This document shows positions 36,391-45,219 of a stretch of 64,000 bases of DNA, in pieces. The notes below the pieces were generated by a model. The model had not been told where the DNA came from. It saw only the letters and a list, made by a program, of their open reading frames with translations, and did not search any database. The translations under genes were made by a program, and so were the position numbers. How positions within the stretch are numbered: position 1 is the first letter of the stretch; each line of letters begins with the position of its first letter. Source of the DNA: Capnocytophaga stomatis (GTDB lineage: Bacteria; Bacteroidota; Bacteroidia; Flavobacteriales; Flavobacteriaceae); contig NZ_CP022387.1 of the NCBI RefSeq assembly GCF_002302635.1, positions 2,542,001-2,606,000 of the forward strand, written 5' to 3'.

Positions 36391-38712
36391 ATGGCTAATA
36401 AGTATGTAAGTGAAGGAGCAGAATTACGTTGTAATTCGGGAAGTAAAACCTCGAAATTACAAGTTACTTCTCAAAATAAGGTGAAATTGGAGGGTAAGTA
36501 CCAAGCTACAGAAAAGGACAAGACTCTTATGGGAAACTTTGGCTCTTGCAGTTTGTGTAATGGTAACACTTGTGTACCTTCGTTACAAAAATGGAAAATA
36601 ACATCGAATAAACCCACTACTTTTCAGGCTCCACTTTTGCTTGAAAATTCGTATATTCAATGCAGTGTGGGAGGAATTATTGAGATAACGAATCCCAATC
36701 AAAAAACCTTAAAAGAAGGCGGAGGGGATGATGAATTAGATAAATACTATCCGGTTTTGAAAGGAGATGTTATTTTTGTTAATGGTTATCATAGTAATCC
36801 CTTGGAGAATTGGGAGCAAACGCTCTACAACGCTATTTTAGATAAAGTGCACGAAGAAGGTGAAGGTTTGCAAGGGGAAAGTGTTAATGAACATAATCAT
36901 ACGGATGCTAATGATATGTTTACCAATAGTGAGCTTCGAGACGTACTTCCTGAGAATGCAAGGCAAGATAAAATAGAACAGGAATTGGCTCGAGAAAGCG
37001 GTACTACTACTAAAAATATCCAACGAAAAATCATAAAATCAGTAAATAAGCTTACTCCCACTGGAGGTTATTTGGAAGACGAATTTCTTAAGCTTACTTC
37101 TTTTAATAACAAATTAGAAAAATTTTGGAATTATTGGAATGATAAGCCCAATGATTACAAAGGGTCAGAGATATATTGCAAGGCATTTAATTCGGTGGGT
37201 AGAGACCATTATATTAACGGTTCACACGGATTGGGTTCTAATGCCGCTCACCGAATAGACCACGGTATCGCATTGGGGTATAAATGGGCGAGTGAAAATT
37301 GGCAGATATATCCTAAGAAAATGATAAAATCAGACGCTCCGATGTCTAAGCTTAGTTTTACTCCTACGTATCGCCCCATAACGGTGGTAGGGCATAGTCA
37401 AGGAGCTGCAATGGGAACGGGAGTGGCTTTGGGGATTATGTATTATGCCAAAGAGATAGGCTGGGATGAAATGGCATTGAATGTCATTTATTTGGGTGTT
37501 AATCAGCCACAAGGGCTTCACGGAGAAGAATATGAAAACCTGATAAAAGACAAAGTAGATTTTTATCAGGTTGATGCCAACGATTTTGTATTTTTTGGAA
37601 AAGATAAAAAAGGAACGTTAGTTAATGGACTTTCGCAAATATTTGACAAAGAATACAACAAACTTCTTCAAGAGCGAGGCATTTATGAGCATTTGAAAGC
37701 TATTTTGAAAGATTGGGACGCATACAAGGAACGATGTGTACAATTTACTTTTTCTAACGATAGAGGGGATATGGTTATCCGTGATGGCGATATTCCTGAG
37801 ATAAAAAGTGCTTGCGACCCCGATAGGAACACCGATGCTTTTCACTTGCATTATTTAGGTCGTACGGTTTCAGCTAAGAGTGATAAGGGGAATCCTAAGA
37901 TGAAACACTATCAATTTCCTCACGGAAAAGCATTCATAAAATGGTATGACTATATGGCAAACCGGCGTTTTGACCCCAAAAAGCTATACAAGGAAGAAGA
38001 GGTGAAAAAAATAGCTCCTCACCTGAAAGATAAAAGCGAATGGGGCACTTATATGAAAATAGCCAAAGATTGTATGCAAGCCTTTGATGTGTTCATAATG
38101 AATAAACAAAGTTATGAGTTTTGTCATAAGGAAAAATTTACTCCTAAACCTTTGATAGGAGAGTTTTTAGAATCTTCTCTTGGAGTAATGAAATTCGTAG
38201 TGATGCCCGCCATAGAAATGATGAATGACAAAGCGCGGGCTTACAATTATGTAAATGAATGTTATGATGACTATCTTAAAAAATATGCTGCCCTGCAAGA
38301 GGCGCAACTCTATGCCCATTTTGCCCCAGTGGCATTTATTAGGGACATACGCATTTTGCAGCCCAAAATACCACATACAGAAAAGGAGATATGGAGAGGC
38401 ATAAACGGCGATTTCCCCAATGACCAATATGGCATTACCACCATTTTTGACCGAATTAACAAAGCTGGTGAAAACATTTTTTATAGATTGGATGAGCAGA
38501 AAGTAAGTAAAGACTCAAGTGGGAAGATGTATGAAACTTTTGAGGAAAAAAAGAATGCCTATAAAAAGGCTGTGAAGAACTTGGAAAAGCGAATGCTTTC
38601 GACATCAGTCATTGATACACCTTATATTCATAATGTGATTAAGGCATATGTAAAGAAAGATAAAGGAGCTTTAAAAAAATTATACAAAGAACCCAAAAAC
38701 CAAAAAGAATGA
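36391..38712 (+). CDS. PAAR-like (DUF4280) T6SS effector with lipase domain, copy 1
   Basis: 773 residues. Residues 1-110 are a DUF4280 PAAR-like domain that caps VgrG, with Cys-rich MGNFGSCSLCNGNTCVPSLQKW and CSVGGIIEI. Residues from about 125 form an alpha/beta-hydrolase: VIFVNGYHSNP near residue 128, the nucleophile elbow GHSQG with Ser336, the FSNDRGDMVIRDGDIPEI segment and DAFHLHYLGRTVS as acid and histidine candidates. It is therefore a likely Tle-type phospholipase attacking membranes of rival cells. The first immunity-like gene overlaps its stop by 4 bases. The catalytic acid and His are inferred from position. Confidence 0.85.
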   Translation: MANKYVSEGAELRCNSGSKTSKLQVTSQNKVKLEGKYQATEKDKTLMGNFGSCSLCNGNTCVPSLQKWKITSNKPTTFQAPLLLENSYIQCSVGGIIEITNPNQKTLKEGGGDDELDKYYPVLKGDVIFVNGYHSNPLENWEQTLYNAILDKVHEEGEGLQGESVNEHNHTDANDMFTNSELRDVLPENARQDKIEQELARESGTTTKNIQRKIIKSVNKLTPTGGYLEDEFLKLTSFNNKLEKFWNYWNDKPNDYKGSEIYCKAFNSVGRDHYINGSHGLGSNAAHRIDHGIALGYKWASENWQIYPKKMIKSDAPMSKLSFTPTYRPITVVGHSQGAAMGTGVALGIMYYAKEIGWDEMALNVIYLGVNQPQGLHGEEYENLIKDKVDFYQVDANDFVFFGKDKKGTLVNGLSQIFDKEYNKLLQERGIYEHLKAILKDWDAYKERCVQFTFSNDRGDMVIRDGDIPEIKSACDPDRNTDAFHLHYLGRTVSAKSDKGNPKMKHYQFPHGKAFIKWYDYMANRRFDPKKLYKEEEVKKIAPHLKDKSEWGTYMKIAKDCMQAFDVFIMNKQSYEFCHKEKFTPKPLIGEFLESSLGVMKFVVMPAIEMMNDKARAYNYVNECYDDYLKKYAALQEAQLYAHFAPVAFIRDIRILQPKIPHTEKEIWRGINGDFPNDQYGITTIFDRINKAGENIFYRLDEQKVSKDSSGKMYETFEEKKNAYKKAVKNLEKRMLSTSVIDTPYIHNVIKAYVKKDKGALKKLYKEPKNQKE

Positions 38713-39731
38713 AAAAGAAATGGATAATAGTAGTAGTGGCAATAGTAGCCTGTTGGGGTATTTATAAATCAATAAAATACGTTATGTTACAAGAAGAATT
38801 AAGGCAATACAAGTTTTTACACGAAAACCCAGGGAGTAAAAATTATGAAGTGGTGGAATTGATACCACGAAATCAAAAATTATATAAGCTTAGATTGGAC
38901 ACTATTGGAAAAAAACTTTTAATTTCAGGAGTTCCTTATGAGGAGTGGCGAGAAAGAGATAATGATGCCTATACATCTATCAAAACCGATTTTGAAGGCA
39001 ATATTGTAGGTTATCCTGATGGGGGGGGGAGGTTTTTGTTAAATGATGGTACGATATTAAGTTCTACAAAAGGGTATAATAATTCCTTTGTTAGCGATGA
39101 TGCAACGTGGTATCCTCTAATACAACTTCCTTTTGAGTTTAAGATAGGGTATTACACAGAGGAATACAAGCGGTATGTCCATCAAGATTTAGACAAATGG
39201 TTTAAAATATTTAAAGATTTGTACGATAAGGCTGAGTATGTACATTTGGATCACGATGATTATTTTTTCAAATATCGTGGCAAATGGTATTGGATGAAAT
39301 ATCCTTCCAAAGAAGTAGGTTATGATGATGATGCCGCTTATCAAAGAATATTAGCATTTACTGCCCAATACCCAGCTCGTGAGCCAGCCTCACGATTTAT
39401 TGAGCTTACCACTCCCGTAGACCCTTTTGACCAATGGGGGTATGATGTGCGTGTTCGCAAGTACGAACCGGTAGATGAGCAAGGAGGCAATTGGTTTAAT
39501 CCTATCAGTTACTCTGCGGGATATTTTTACTATGCATTGGTGCTTGATAAGGATGAGTTTATTTATATCAAACGGTATTCTGCGTATGACCCACGTACGT
39601 TCATTTATGAAGTTCCTGAAAAATACAGTGGTTACAGAGGGAAAGTACTGTTTATGATGCAAGAGCCTCGCGAGTCTGACCCGGAGGCGTATGGCGGATT
39701 GTATGTTATTCGTCCAAGAAAGAAAAAGTAG
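38709..39731 (+). CDS. Membrane-anchored putative lipase immunity protein, array 1 member 1 (type A)
   Basis: 340 residues: a basic N-tip, one hydrophobic helix (about 5-24), then a large hydrophilic domain ending GGLYVIRPRKKK. Start and stop overlap of 4 bases with the lipase gene is the classic effector-immunity arrangement. Residues 55-130 (NQKLYKLRLDTIGKK, YPDGGGRFLLNDGTIL) differ from members 2-5 and match member 8 in array 2. A run of nine G (39021-39029) codes for Gly-Gly-Gly in frame. No known family is recognised; the immunity role is inferred from context. Confidence 0.75.
   Translation: MKKKWIIVVVAIVACWGIYKSIKYVMLQEELRQYKFLHENPGSKNYEVVELIPRNQKLYKLRLDTIGKKLLISGVPYEEWRERDNDAYTSIKTDFEGNIVGYPDGGGRFLLNDGTILSSTKGYNNSFVSDDATWYPLIQLPFEFKIGYYTEEYKRYVHQDLDKWFKIFKDLYDKAEYVHLDHDDYFFKYRGKWYWMKYPSKEVGYDDDAAYQRILAFTAQYPAREPASRFIELTTPVDPFDQWGYDVRVRKYEPVDEQGGNWFNPISYSAGYFYYALVLDKDEFIYIKRYSAYDPRTFIYEVPEKYSGYRGKVLFMMQEPRESDPEAYGGLYVIRPRKKK
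39021..39029 (+). repeat. Poly-G tract (9) inside an immunity-like gene
   Basis: Nine G in frame within the type A gene at 38709. Rare in such AT-rich coding sequence. Slippage would shift the frame about a third of the way into the protein. Confidence 0.9.
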
Positions 39732-39771
39732 TAATGTAATTATTTTATTGTAAAAATTAAATACTCAAAAA

Positions 39772-40797
39772 ATGAAAAAGAAATGGATAATAGTAGTAGT
39801 GGCAATAGTAGCCTGTTGGGGCATTTATAAATCAATAAAATATGTTATGTTACAAGAAGAATTAAAACAATACAAGTTTTTACACGAAAACCCAGGAAGT
39901 AAAAACTATGAGGTGGTAGAGCTAATACCACGTACACAGAAGTTAAAGTCTTTTGAAATAGATACTATTGGAAAAAAATTATTAATATCAGGAGAGCCTT
40001 ATGAAGAATGGCGAGAAGAAGACGATGATGCATATAGCTTTATAAAAACAGACTTTGAAGGGAATATACTAAGTCATCCTTTTGGAGAGGGGAGGATGTT
40101 AAAAGATGGTACTATAATAAAGACCTCTAACGATGGATACTATTGCAGTTCTATTGTAAATGATGATATGACCTTATATCCTTTAATTCAGTTGCCTTTT
40201 GAGTTTAAGATAGGGTATTATACCGAAGAGTATAAACGCTATGTTCATCAAGATTTAGATGAATGGTTTAAAGTGTTTAAAGACTTGTATGACAAGGCGG
40301 AGTATGTACATTTGGAATATGGAGACTACTTCTTTAAATATAGTGGTAAATGGTATTGGATGATGTATCCTTCCAAAAGAAACGGTTTTGATGATGATGC
40401 CGCTTATCAAAGACGAAAAGCATTTGAAGCCCAATACCCAGCTCGTGAGCCTGCTTCTCGTATTATAGAGCTTACCAATCCTGTTGACCCTTTTGACCAA
40501 TGGGGGTATGATGTGCGTGTTCGCAAGTACGAACCGGTAGATGAGCAAGGAGGCAATTGGTTTAATCCCATTAGTTATTCCGCAGGATATTTTTACTATG
40601 CGTTAGTGCTTGATAATAACGAGTTTATCTATATAAAACGCTATTCGGCGTATGACCCACGCACGTTTATTTACGAAGTTCCTGAAAAATACAGTGGTTA
40701 CAGAGGGAAAGTACTGTTTATGATGCAAGAGCCTCGCGAGTCTGACCCAGAGGCGTATGGTGGTTTGTATGTTATTCGCCCAAGAAAGAAGAAGTAG
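39772..40797 (+). CDS. Putative immunity protein, array 1 member 2 (type A)
   Basis: 341 residues with the same anchor helix and C-terminus as member 1, but with TQKLKSFEIDTIGKK and SHPFGEGRMLKDGTIIKTSNDG in the variable stretch. Identical in DNA to member 4 (41911). It starts 40 bases after member 1, so it belongs to the same transcript. Immunity role inferred. Confidence 0.75.
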   Translation: MKKKWIIVVVAIVACWGIYKSIKYVMLQEELKQYKFLHENPGSKNYEVVELIPRTQKLKSFEIDTIGKKLLISGEPYEEWREEDDDAYSFIKTDFEGNILSHPFGEGRMLKDGTIIKTSNDGYYCSSIVNDDMTLYPLIQLPFEFKIGYYTEEYKRYVHQDLDEWFKVFKDLYDKAEYVHLEYGDYFFKYSGKWYWMMYPSKRNGFDDDAAYQRRKAFEAQYPAREPASRIIELTNPVDPFDQWGYDVRVRKYEPVDEQGGNWFNPISYSAGYFYYALVLDNNEFIYIKRYSAYDPRTFIYEVPEKYSGYRGKVLFMMQEPRESDPEAYGGLYVIRPRKKK

Positions 40798-40838
40798 CAA
40801 TGTAATTATTTTGTTGTAAAAATTAAATACTCAAAAAA

Positions 40839-41870
40839 ATGAAAAAGAAGTGGATAGTAATTGGGTTATCAATCGTAGCTTGTTGGGGCATTTATAAATC
40901 AATAAAATATGTTATGTTACAAGAAGAATTAAAACAATACAAGTTTTTACACGAAAACCCAGGAAGTAAAAACTATGAGGTGGTAGAGTTAATACCACGT
41001 ATACAGAAGTTAAAGTCTTTTGAAATAGATACTATTGGAAAAAAACTTTTGATTGCTGGTGTTCCTTATGAAGAATGGCGAGAAAGAGACGATGATGCAT
41101 ACAGCTTTATAAAAACAGACTTTGAAGGGAATATATTAAGCCACCTCTACAGAGGGGGAAAGATATTAAAAGATGGAACTCTAATAAATGCTGAAGAAGA
41201 TAAAGGTTTTTATTGTAATTCTGTTATCAATGATGATATGACCTTATATCCTCTAATACAATTACCATTTTCATTTAACAGCACAGATTATTGGAAAGAA
41301 GAATTTCAACAGTATAATCATCAAGATTTGGATAAATGGTTTAAAGTTTTTAAAGACTTATATGACAAGGCGGAGTATGTTTATCAAGAATATGGAGAGT
41401 ATTTTTTGAAATATCGAGGCAAATGGTATTGGATGATGTATCCTTCCAAAGAAAAAGGTTTTGGGGATAGAGAAGCTTACAAAAGAGAGAAAGCATTTAC
41501 AGCTCAATACCCAGCTCGCGAGCCAGCTTCACGTTTTATTGAGCTTACTACTCCTGTAGACCCTTTTGACCAATATGGTTATGATGTACGAGTTCGCAAG
41601 TACGAACCGGTAGATGAGCAAGGAGGCAGTTGGTTTAATCCTATCAGTTACTCTGCGGGATATTTTTACTATGCATTGGTGCTTGATAAGGATGAGTTTA
41701 TTTATATCAAACGGTATTCTGCGTATGACCCACGTACGTTCATTTATGAAGTTCCTGAAAAATACAGTGGTTACAGAGGGAAAGTACTGTTTATGATGCA
41801 AGAGCCTCGCGAGTCTGACCCGGAGGCGTATGGCGGATTGTATGTTATTCGTCCAAGAAAGAAAAAGTAG
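40839..41870 (+). CDS. Putative immunity protein, array 1 member 3 (type A)
   Basis: 343 residues. The anchor differs slightly (MKKKWIVIGLSIVACWG). Its variable region reads SHLYRGGKILKDGTLINAEEDKG and FSFNSTDYWKEEFQQYNHQDLDKWF. Identical in DNA to member 5 (42978). Immunity role inferred. Confidence 0.75.
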   Translation: MKKKWIVIGLSIVACWGIYKSIKYVMLQEELKQYKFLHENPGSKNYEVVELIPRIQKLKSFEIDTIGKKLLIAGVPYEEWRERDDDAYSFIKTDFEGNILSHLYRGGKILKDGTLINAEEDKGFYCNSVINDDMTLYPLIQLPFSFNSTDYWKEEFQQYNHQDLDKWFKVFKDLYDKAEYVYQEYGEYFLKYRGKWYWMMYPSKEKGFGDREAYKREKAFTAQYPAREPASRFIELTTPVDPFDQYGYDVRVRKYEPVDEQGGSWFNPISYSAGYFYYALVLDKDEFIYIKRYSAYDPRTFIYEVPEKYSGYRGKVLFMMQEPRESDPEAYGGLYVIRPRKKK

Positions 41871-41910
41871 TAATGTAATTATTTTATTGTAAAAATTAAA
41901 TACTCAAAAA

Positions 41911-42936
41911 ATGAAAAAGAAATGGATAATAGTAGTAGTGGCAATAGTAGCCTGTTGGGGCATTTATAAATCAATAAAATATGTTATGTTACAAGAAGAA
42001 TTAAAACAATACAAGTTTTTACACGAAAACCCAGGAAGTAAAAACTATGAGGTGGTAGAGCTAATACCACGTACACAGAAGTTAAAGTCTTTTGAAATAG
42101 ATACTATTGGAAAAAAATTATTAATATCAGGAGAGCCTTATGAAGAATGGCGAGAAGAAGACGATGATGCATATAGCTTTATAAAAACAGACTTTGAAGG
42201 GAATATACTAAGTCATCCTTTTGGAGAGGGGAGGATGTTAAAAGATGGTACTATAATAAAGACCTCTAACGATGGATACTATTGCAGTTCTATTGTAAAT
42301 GATGATATGACCTTATATCCTTTAATTCAGTTGCCTTTTGAGTTTAAGATAGGGTATTATACCGAAGAGTATAAACGCTATGTTCATCAAGATTTAGATG
42401 AATGGTTTAAAGTGTTTAAAGACTTGTATGACAAGGCGGAGTATGTACATTTGGAATATGGAGACTACTTCTTTAAATATAGTGGTAAATGGTATTGGAT
42501 GATGTATCCTTCCAAAAGAAACGGTTTTGATGATGATGCCGCTTATCAAAGACGAAAAGCATTTGAAGCCCAATACCCAGCTCGTGAGCCTGCTTCTCGT
42601 ATTATAGAGCTTACCAATCCTGTTGACCCTTTTGACCAATGGGGGTATGATGTGCGTGTTCGCAAGTACGAACCGGTAGATGAGCAAGGAGGCAATTGGT
42701 TTAATCCCATTAGTTATTCCGCAGGATATTTTTACTATGCGTTAGTGCTTGATAATAACGAGTTTATCTATATAAAACGCTATTCGGCGTATGACCCACG
42801 CACGTTTATTTACGAAGTTCCTGAAAAATACAGTGGTTACAGAGGGAAAGTACTGTTTATGATGCAAGAGCCTCGCGAGTCTGACCCAGAGGCGTATGGT
42901 GGTTTGTATGTTATTCGCCCAAGAAAGAAGAAGTAG
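41911..42936 (+). CDS. Putative immunity protein, array 1 member 4 (duplicate of member 2)
   Basis: 341 residues, identical to the protein at 39772 and made by the 2,139-bp duplication. Exact identity means it adds dosage, not a new specificity, unless it later diverges. Confidence 0.75.
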   Translation: MKKKWIIVVVAIVACWGIYKSIKYVMLQEELKQYKFLHENPGSKNYEVVELIPRTQKLKSFEIDTIGKKLLISGEPYEEWREEDDDAYSFIKTDFEGNILSHPFGEGRMLKDGTIIKTSNDGYYCSSIVNDDMTLYPLIQLPFEFKIGYYTEEYKRYVHQDLDEWFKVFKDLYDKAEYVHLEYGDYFFKYSGKWYWMMYPSKRNGFDDDAAYQRRKAFEAQYPAREPASRIIELTNPVDPFDQWGYDVRVRKYEPVDEQGGNWFNPISYSAGYFYYALVLDNNEFIYIKRYSAYDPRTFIYEVPEKYSGYRGKVLFMMQEPRESDPEAYGGLYVIRPRKKK

Positions 42937-42977
42937 CAATGTAATTATTTTGTTGTAAAAATTAAATACTCAAAAAA

Positions 42978-44009
42978 ATGAAAAAGAAGTGGATAGTAAT
43001 TGGGTTATCAATCGTAGCTTGTTGGGGCATTTATAAATCAATAAAATATGTTATGTTACAAGAAGAATTAAAACAATACAAGTTTTTACACGAAAACCCA
43101 GGAAGTAAAAACTATGAGGTGGTAGAGTTAATACCACGTATACAGAAGTTAAAGTCTTTTGAAATAGATACTATTGGAAAAAAACTTTTGATTGCTGGTG
43201 TTCCTTATGAAGAATGGCGAGAAAGAGACGATGATGCATACAGCTTTATAAAAACAGACTTTGAAGGGAATATATTAAGCCACCTCTACAGAGGGGGAAA
43301 GATATTAAAAGATGGAACTCTAATAAATGCTGAAGAAGATAAAGGTTTTTATTGTAATTCTGTTATCAATGATGATATGACCTTATATCCTCTAATACAA
43401 TTACCATTTTCATTTAACAGCACAGATTATTGGAAAGAAGAATTTCAACAGTATAATCATCAAGATTTGGATAAATGGTTTAAAGTTTTTAAAGACTTAT
43501 ATGACAAGGCGGAGTATGTTTATCAAGAATATGGAGAGTATTTTTTGAAATATCGAGGCAAATGGTATTGGATGATGTATCCTTCCAAAGAAAAAGGTTT
43601 TGGGGATAGAGAAGCTTACAAAAGAGAGAAAGCATTTACAGCTCAATACCCAGCTCGCGAGCCAGCTTCACGTTTTATTGAGCTTACTACTCCTGTAGAC
43701 CCTTTTGACCAATATGGTTATGATGTACGAGTTCGCAAGTACGAACCGGTAGATGAGCAAGGAGGCAGTTGGTTTAATCCTATCAGTTACTCTGCGGGAT
43801 ATTTTTACTATGCATTGGTGCTTGATAAGGATGAGTTTATTTATATCAAACGGTATTCTGCGTATGACCCACGTACGTTCATTTATGAAGTTCCTGAAAA
43901 ATACAGTGGTTACAGAGGGAAAGTACTGTTTATGATGCAAGAGCCTCGCGAGTCTGACCCGGAGGCGTATGGCGGATTGTATGTTATTCGTCCAAGAAAG
44001 AAAAAGTAG
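42978..44009 (+). CDS. Putative immunity protein, array 1 member 5 (duplicate of member 3)
   Basis: 343 residues, identical to the protein at 40839. The duplication ends at its stop codon, after which the spacer changes from the type A form to the type B form. Confidence 0.75.
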   Translation: MKKKWIVIGLSIVACWGIYKSIKYVMLQEELKQYKFLHENPGSKNYEVVELIPRIQKLKSFEIDTIGKKLLIAGVPYEEWRERDDDAYSFIKTDFEGNILSHLYRGGKILKDGTLINAEEDKGFYCNSVINDDMTLYPLIQLPFSFNSTDYWKEEFQQYNHQDLDKWFKVFKDLYDKAEYVYQEYGEYFLKYRGKWYWMMYPSKEKGFGDREAYKREKAFTAQYPAREPASRFIELTTPVDPFDQYGYDVRVRKYEPVDEQGGSWFNPISYSAGYFYYALVLDKDEFIYIKRYSAYDPRTFIYEVPEKYSGYRGKVLFMMQEPRESDPEAYGGLYVIRPRKKK

Positions 44010-44028
44010 CGGTATATTTTTTTGTTGT

Positions 44029-44065
44029 AAAGAACCCAAGTATGTCTCTCCTAAATAAAAGCGAA
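44029..44065 (+). pseudogene. Fossil of a lipase effector C-terminus in the spacer
   Basis: These 37 bases align without gaps to 50844-50880, the end of lipase copy 2, and read KEPKYVSPK, a stop (TAA in place of CAA), then KR. As at lipase copy 2, the next base begins the ATG of a type B gene. Shorter versions with a small deletion stand before the other type B genes (near 45199, 52011, 53166 and 54320). Confidence 0.75.
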
Positions 44066-45178
44066 ATGAAAAGAAATAAAAAATTACTGATAGTATTGAT
44101 AGTTTTGATATGTAATCCTATTTCTTTGATAGCGATAGGGTATGGTATTTATAAGATACGCAAAAATGTAAAAAACAAACAAGAACAAGAATATTTACAA
44201 CAAAAACAAGAAGATATGCAAGAGTTAGATAAAAAATACAAGTTTTTACACGAAAATCCGGGAAGTAAAAACTACGAGGTAGTTGAATTGATACCACGTA
44301 CACAGAAGTTAAAGTCTTTTGAAATAGATACTATTGGAAAAAAATTATTAATAGTAGGCAATCCTTATGAGGAGTGGCGAGAAGGGGACGATGACGCATA
44401 TAGTTTTATCAAGACAGACTTTGAGGGGAATATACTCAATCACCCGTATGGAGGTGGGGAAATGCTAAAAGATGGAACTATACTAAGTTCTGGCAATGGA
44501 ATTTATTGTAATTCCATTGTAGATGATGATATGACCTTATATCCATTAATTCAGTTGCCTTTTTCTTTCAACACAGACTATTGGACAGAAGAATATAAAG
44601 CCTATATGCACCAAGATTTAGATGAATGGTTTAAAGTGTTTAAAGACTTGTATGACAAGGCGGAATATGTACATATGGAATTTGGAGAGTATTTTTTGAA
44701 GTATCGTGGTAAATGGTATTGGATGATGTATCCTTCCAAAAGAAACGGGTTTAAAGATAAAGCTGCTCGGGAAAGACGAAAAGCCTTTGAAGCCCAATAC
44801 CCTGCACGCGAGCCAGCCTCACGATTTACAGAAAAAATACCCAGAACAGACCCCTTTTACTATACAGAACGTGACACGATTCGTTATGCTGTTGAGATAC
44901 AGCACACTCTTACTGAGGTAGAAAAGAAAGGTACCACCTATCGTCCTATCAGTTATGCGGCGGGTTATTTTTATTATACGATACAAATGAGTCCTACGGA
45001 TACTATTTATGTAAAACGTTATGCGGCTTATGAACCTGATTCTTGGTTTTTCCAAATTCCGTACAATATGGGAGGTCAAGGTAGTAATGTTTTATTTATA
45101 GAGCAGACTCCCAACGAGTTATATCCTGATAAATCGTATGGCGGATTGTATGTGATTCGCCCAAGAAAGAAAAAGTAG
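44066..45178 (+). CDS. Putative immunity protein, array 1 member 6 (type B)
   Basis: 370 residues from ATG 44066 (MKRNKKLL); the in-frame ATG at 44042 lies in the effector-tail fossil and is rejected. Type B has a longer hydrophobic segment (about 7-29), a charged stretch (KIRKNVKNKQEQEYLQQKQEDMQELDKK) and then the shared domain from YKFLHENPGSKNYEVVELIPR. The last third is of another sort (TDPFYYTERDTIRYAVEIQHTL). Near its end RYAAYEPDSWFFQIPYN is unique among members. Membrane orientation is ambiguous because both flanks are basic. Confidence 0.75.
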   Translation: MKRNKKLLIVLIVLICNPISLIAIGYGIYKIRKNVKNKQEQEYLQQKQEDMQELDKKYKFLHENPGSKNYEVVELIPRTQKLKSFEIDTIGKKLLIVGNPYEEWREGDDDAYSFIKTDFEGNILNHPYGGGEMLKDGTILSSGNGIYCNSIVDDDMTLYPLIQLPFSFNTDYWTEEYKAYMHQDLDEWFKVFKDLYDKAEYVHMEFGEYFLKYRGKWYWMMYPSKRNGFKDKAARERRKAFEAQYPAREPASRFTEKIPRTDPFYYTERDTIRYAVEIQHTLTEVEKKGTTYRPISYAAGYFYYTIQMSPTDTIYVKRYAAYEPDSWFFQIPYNMGGQGSNVLFIEQTPNELYPDKSYGGLYVIRPRKKK

Positions 45179-45219
45179 CGGTATATTTTTTTGTTGTAAA
45201 GAGCCAAAATAAAAGCAAA

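Larger units (their letters stand above)
34460..36605 (+). repeat. vgrG core repeat, copy 1
   Basis: A block covering the leader, vgrG and the first 215 bases of the PAAR-like effector gene. By reading, it is identical to 46474-48619 (offset 12,014) except C35056 versus T47070. Its first 1,507 bases (34460-35966) also match 55596-57102. Confidence 0.9.
39491..41870 (+). repeat. 2,139-bp tandem duplication, first copy
   Basis: Bases 39491-41870 equal 41630-44009 (2,380 bases, offset 2,139; the copies overlap by 241). Identity breaks at A39490/G41629 on the left and T41871/C44010 on the right. The breaks lie in homologous 3' ends of neighbouring genes, as expected for unequal crossing-over. 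Confidence 0.9.
41630..44009 (+). repeat. 2,139-bp tandem duplication, second copy
   Basis: Exact copy of 39491-41870; no base difference was noticed on reading. It adds members 4 and 5 to the array. Confidence 0.9.

Noticed and set aside
44042-44065. Upstream ATG for array member 6
   Set aside because: Those codons lie in the effector-tail fossil; the ATG at 44066 matches its paralogs.
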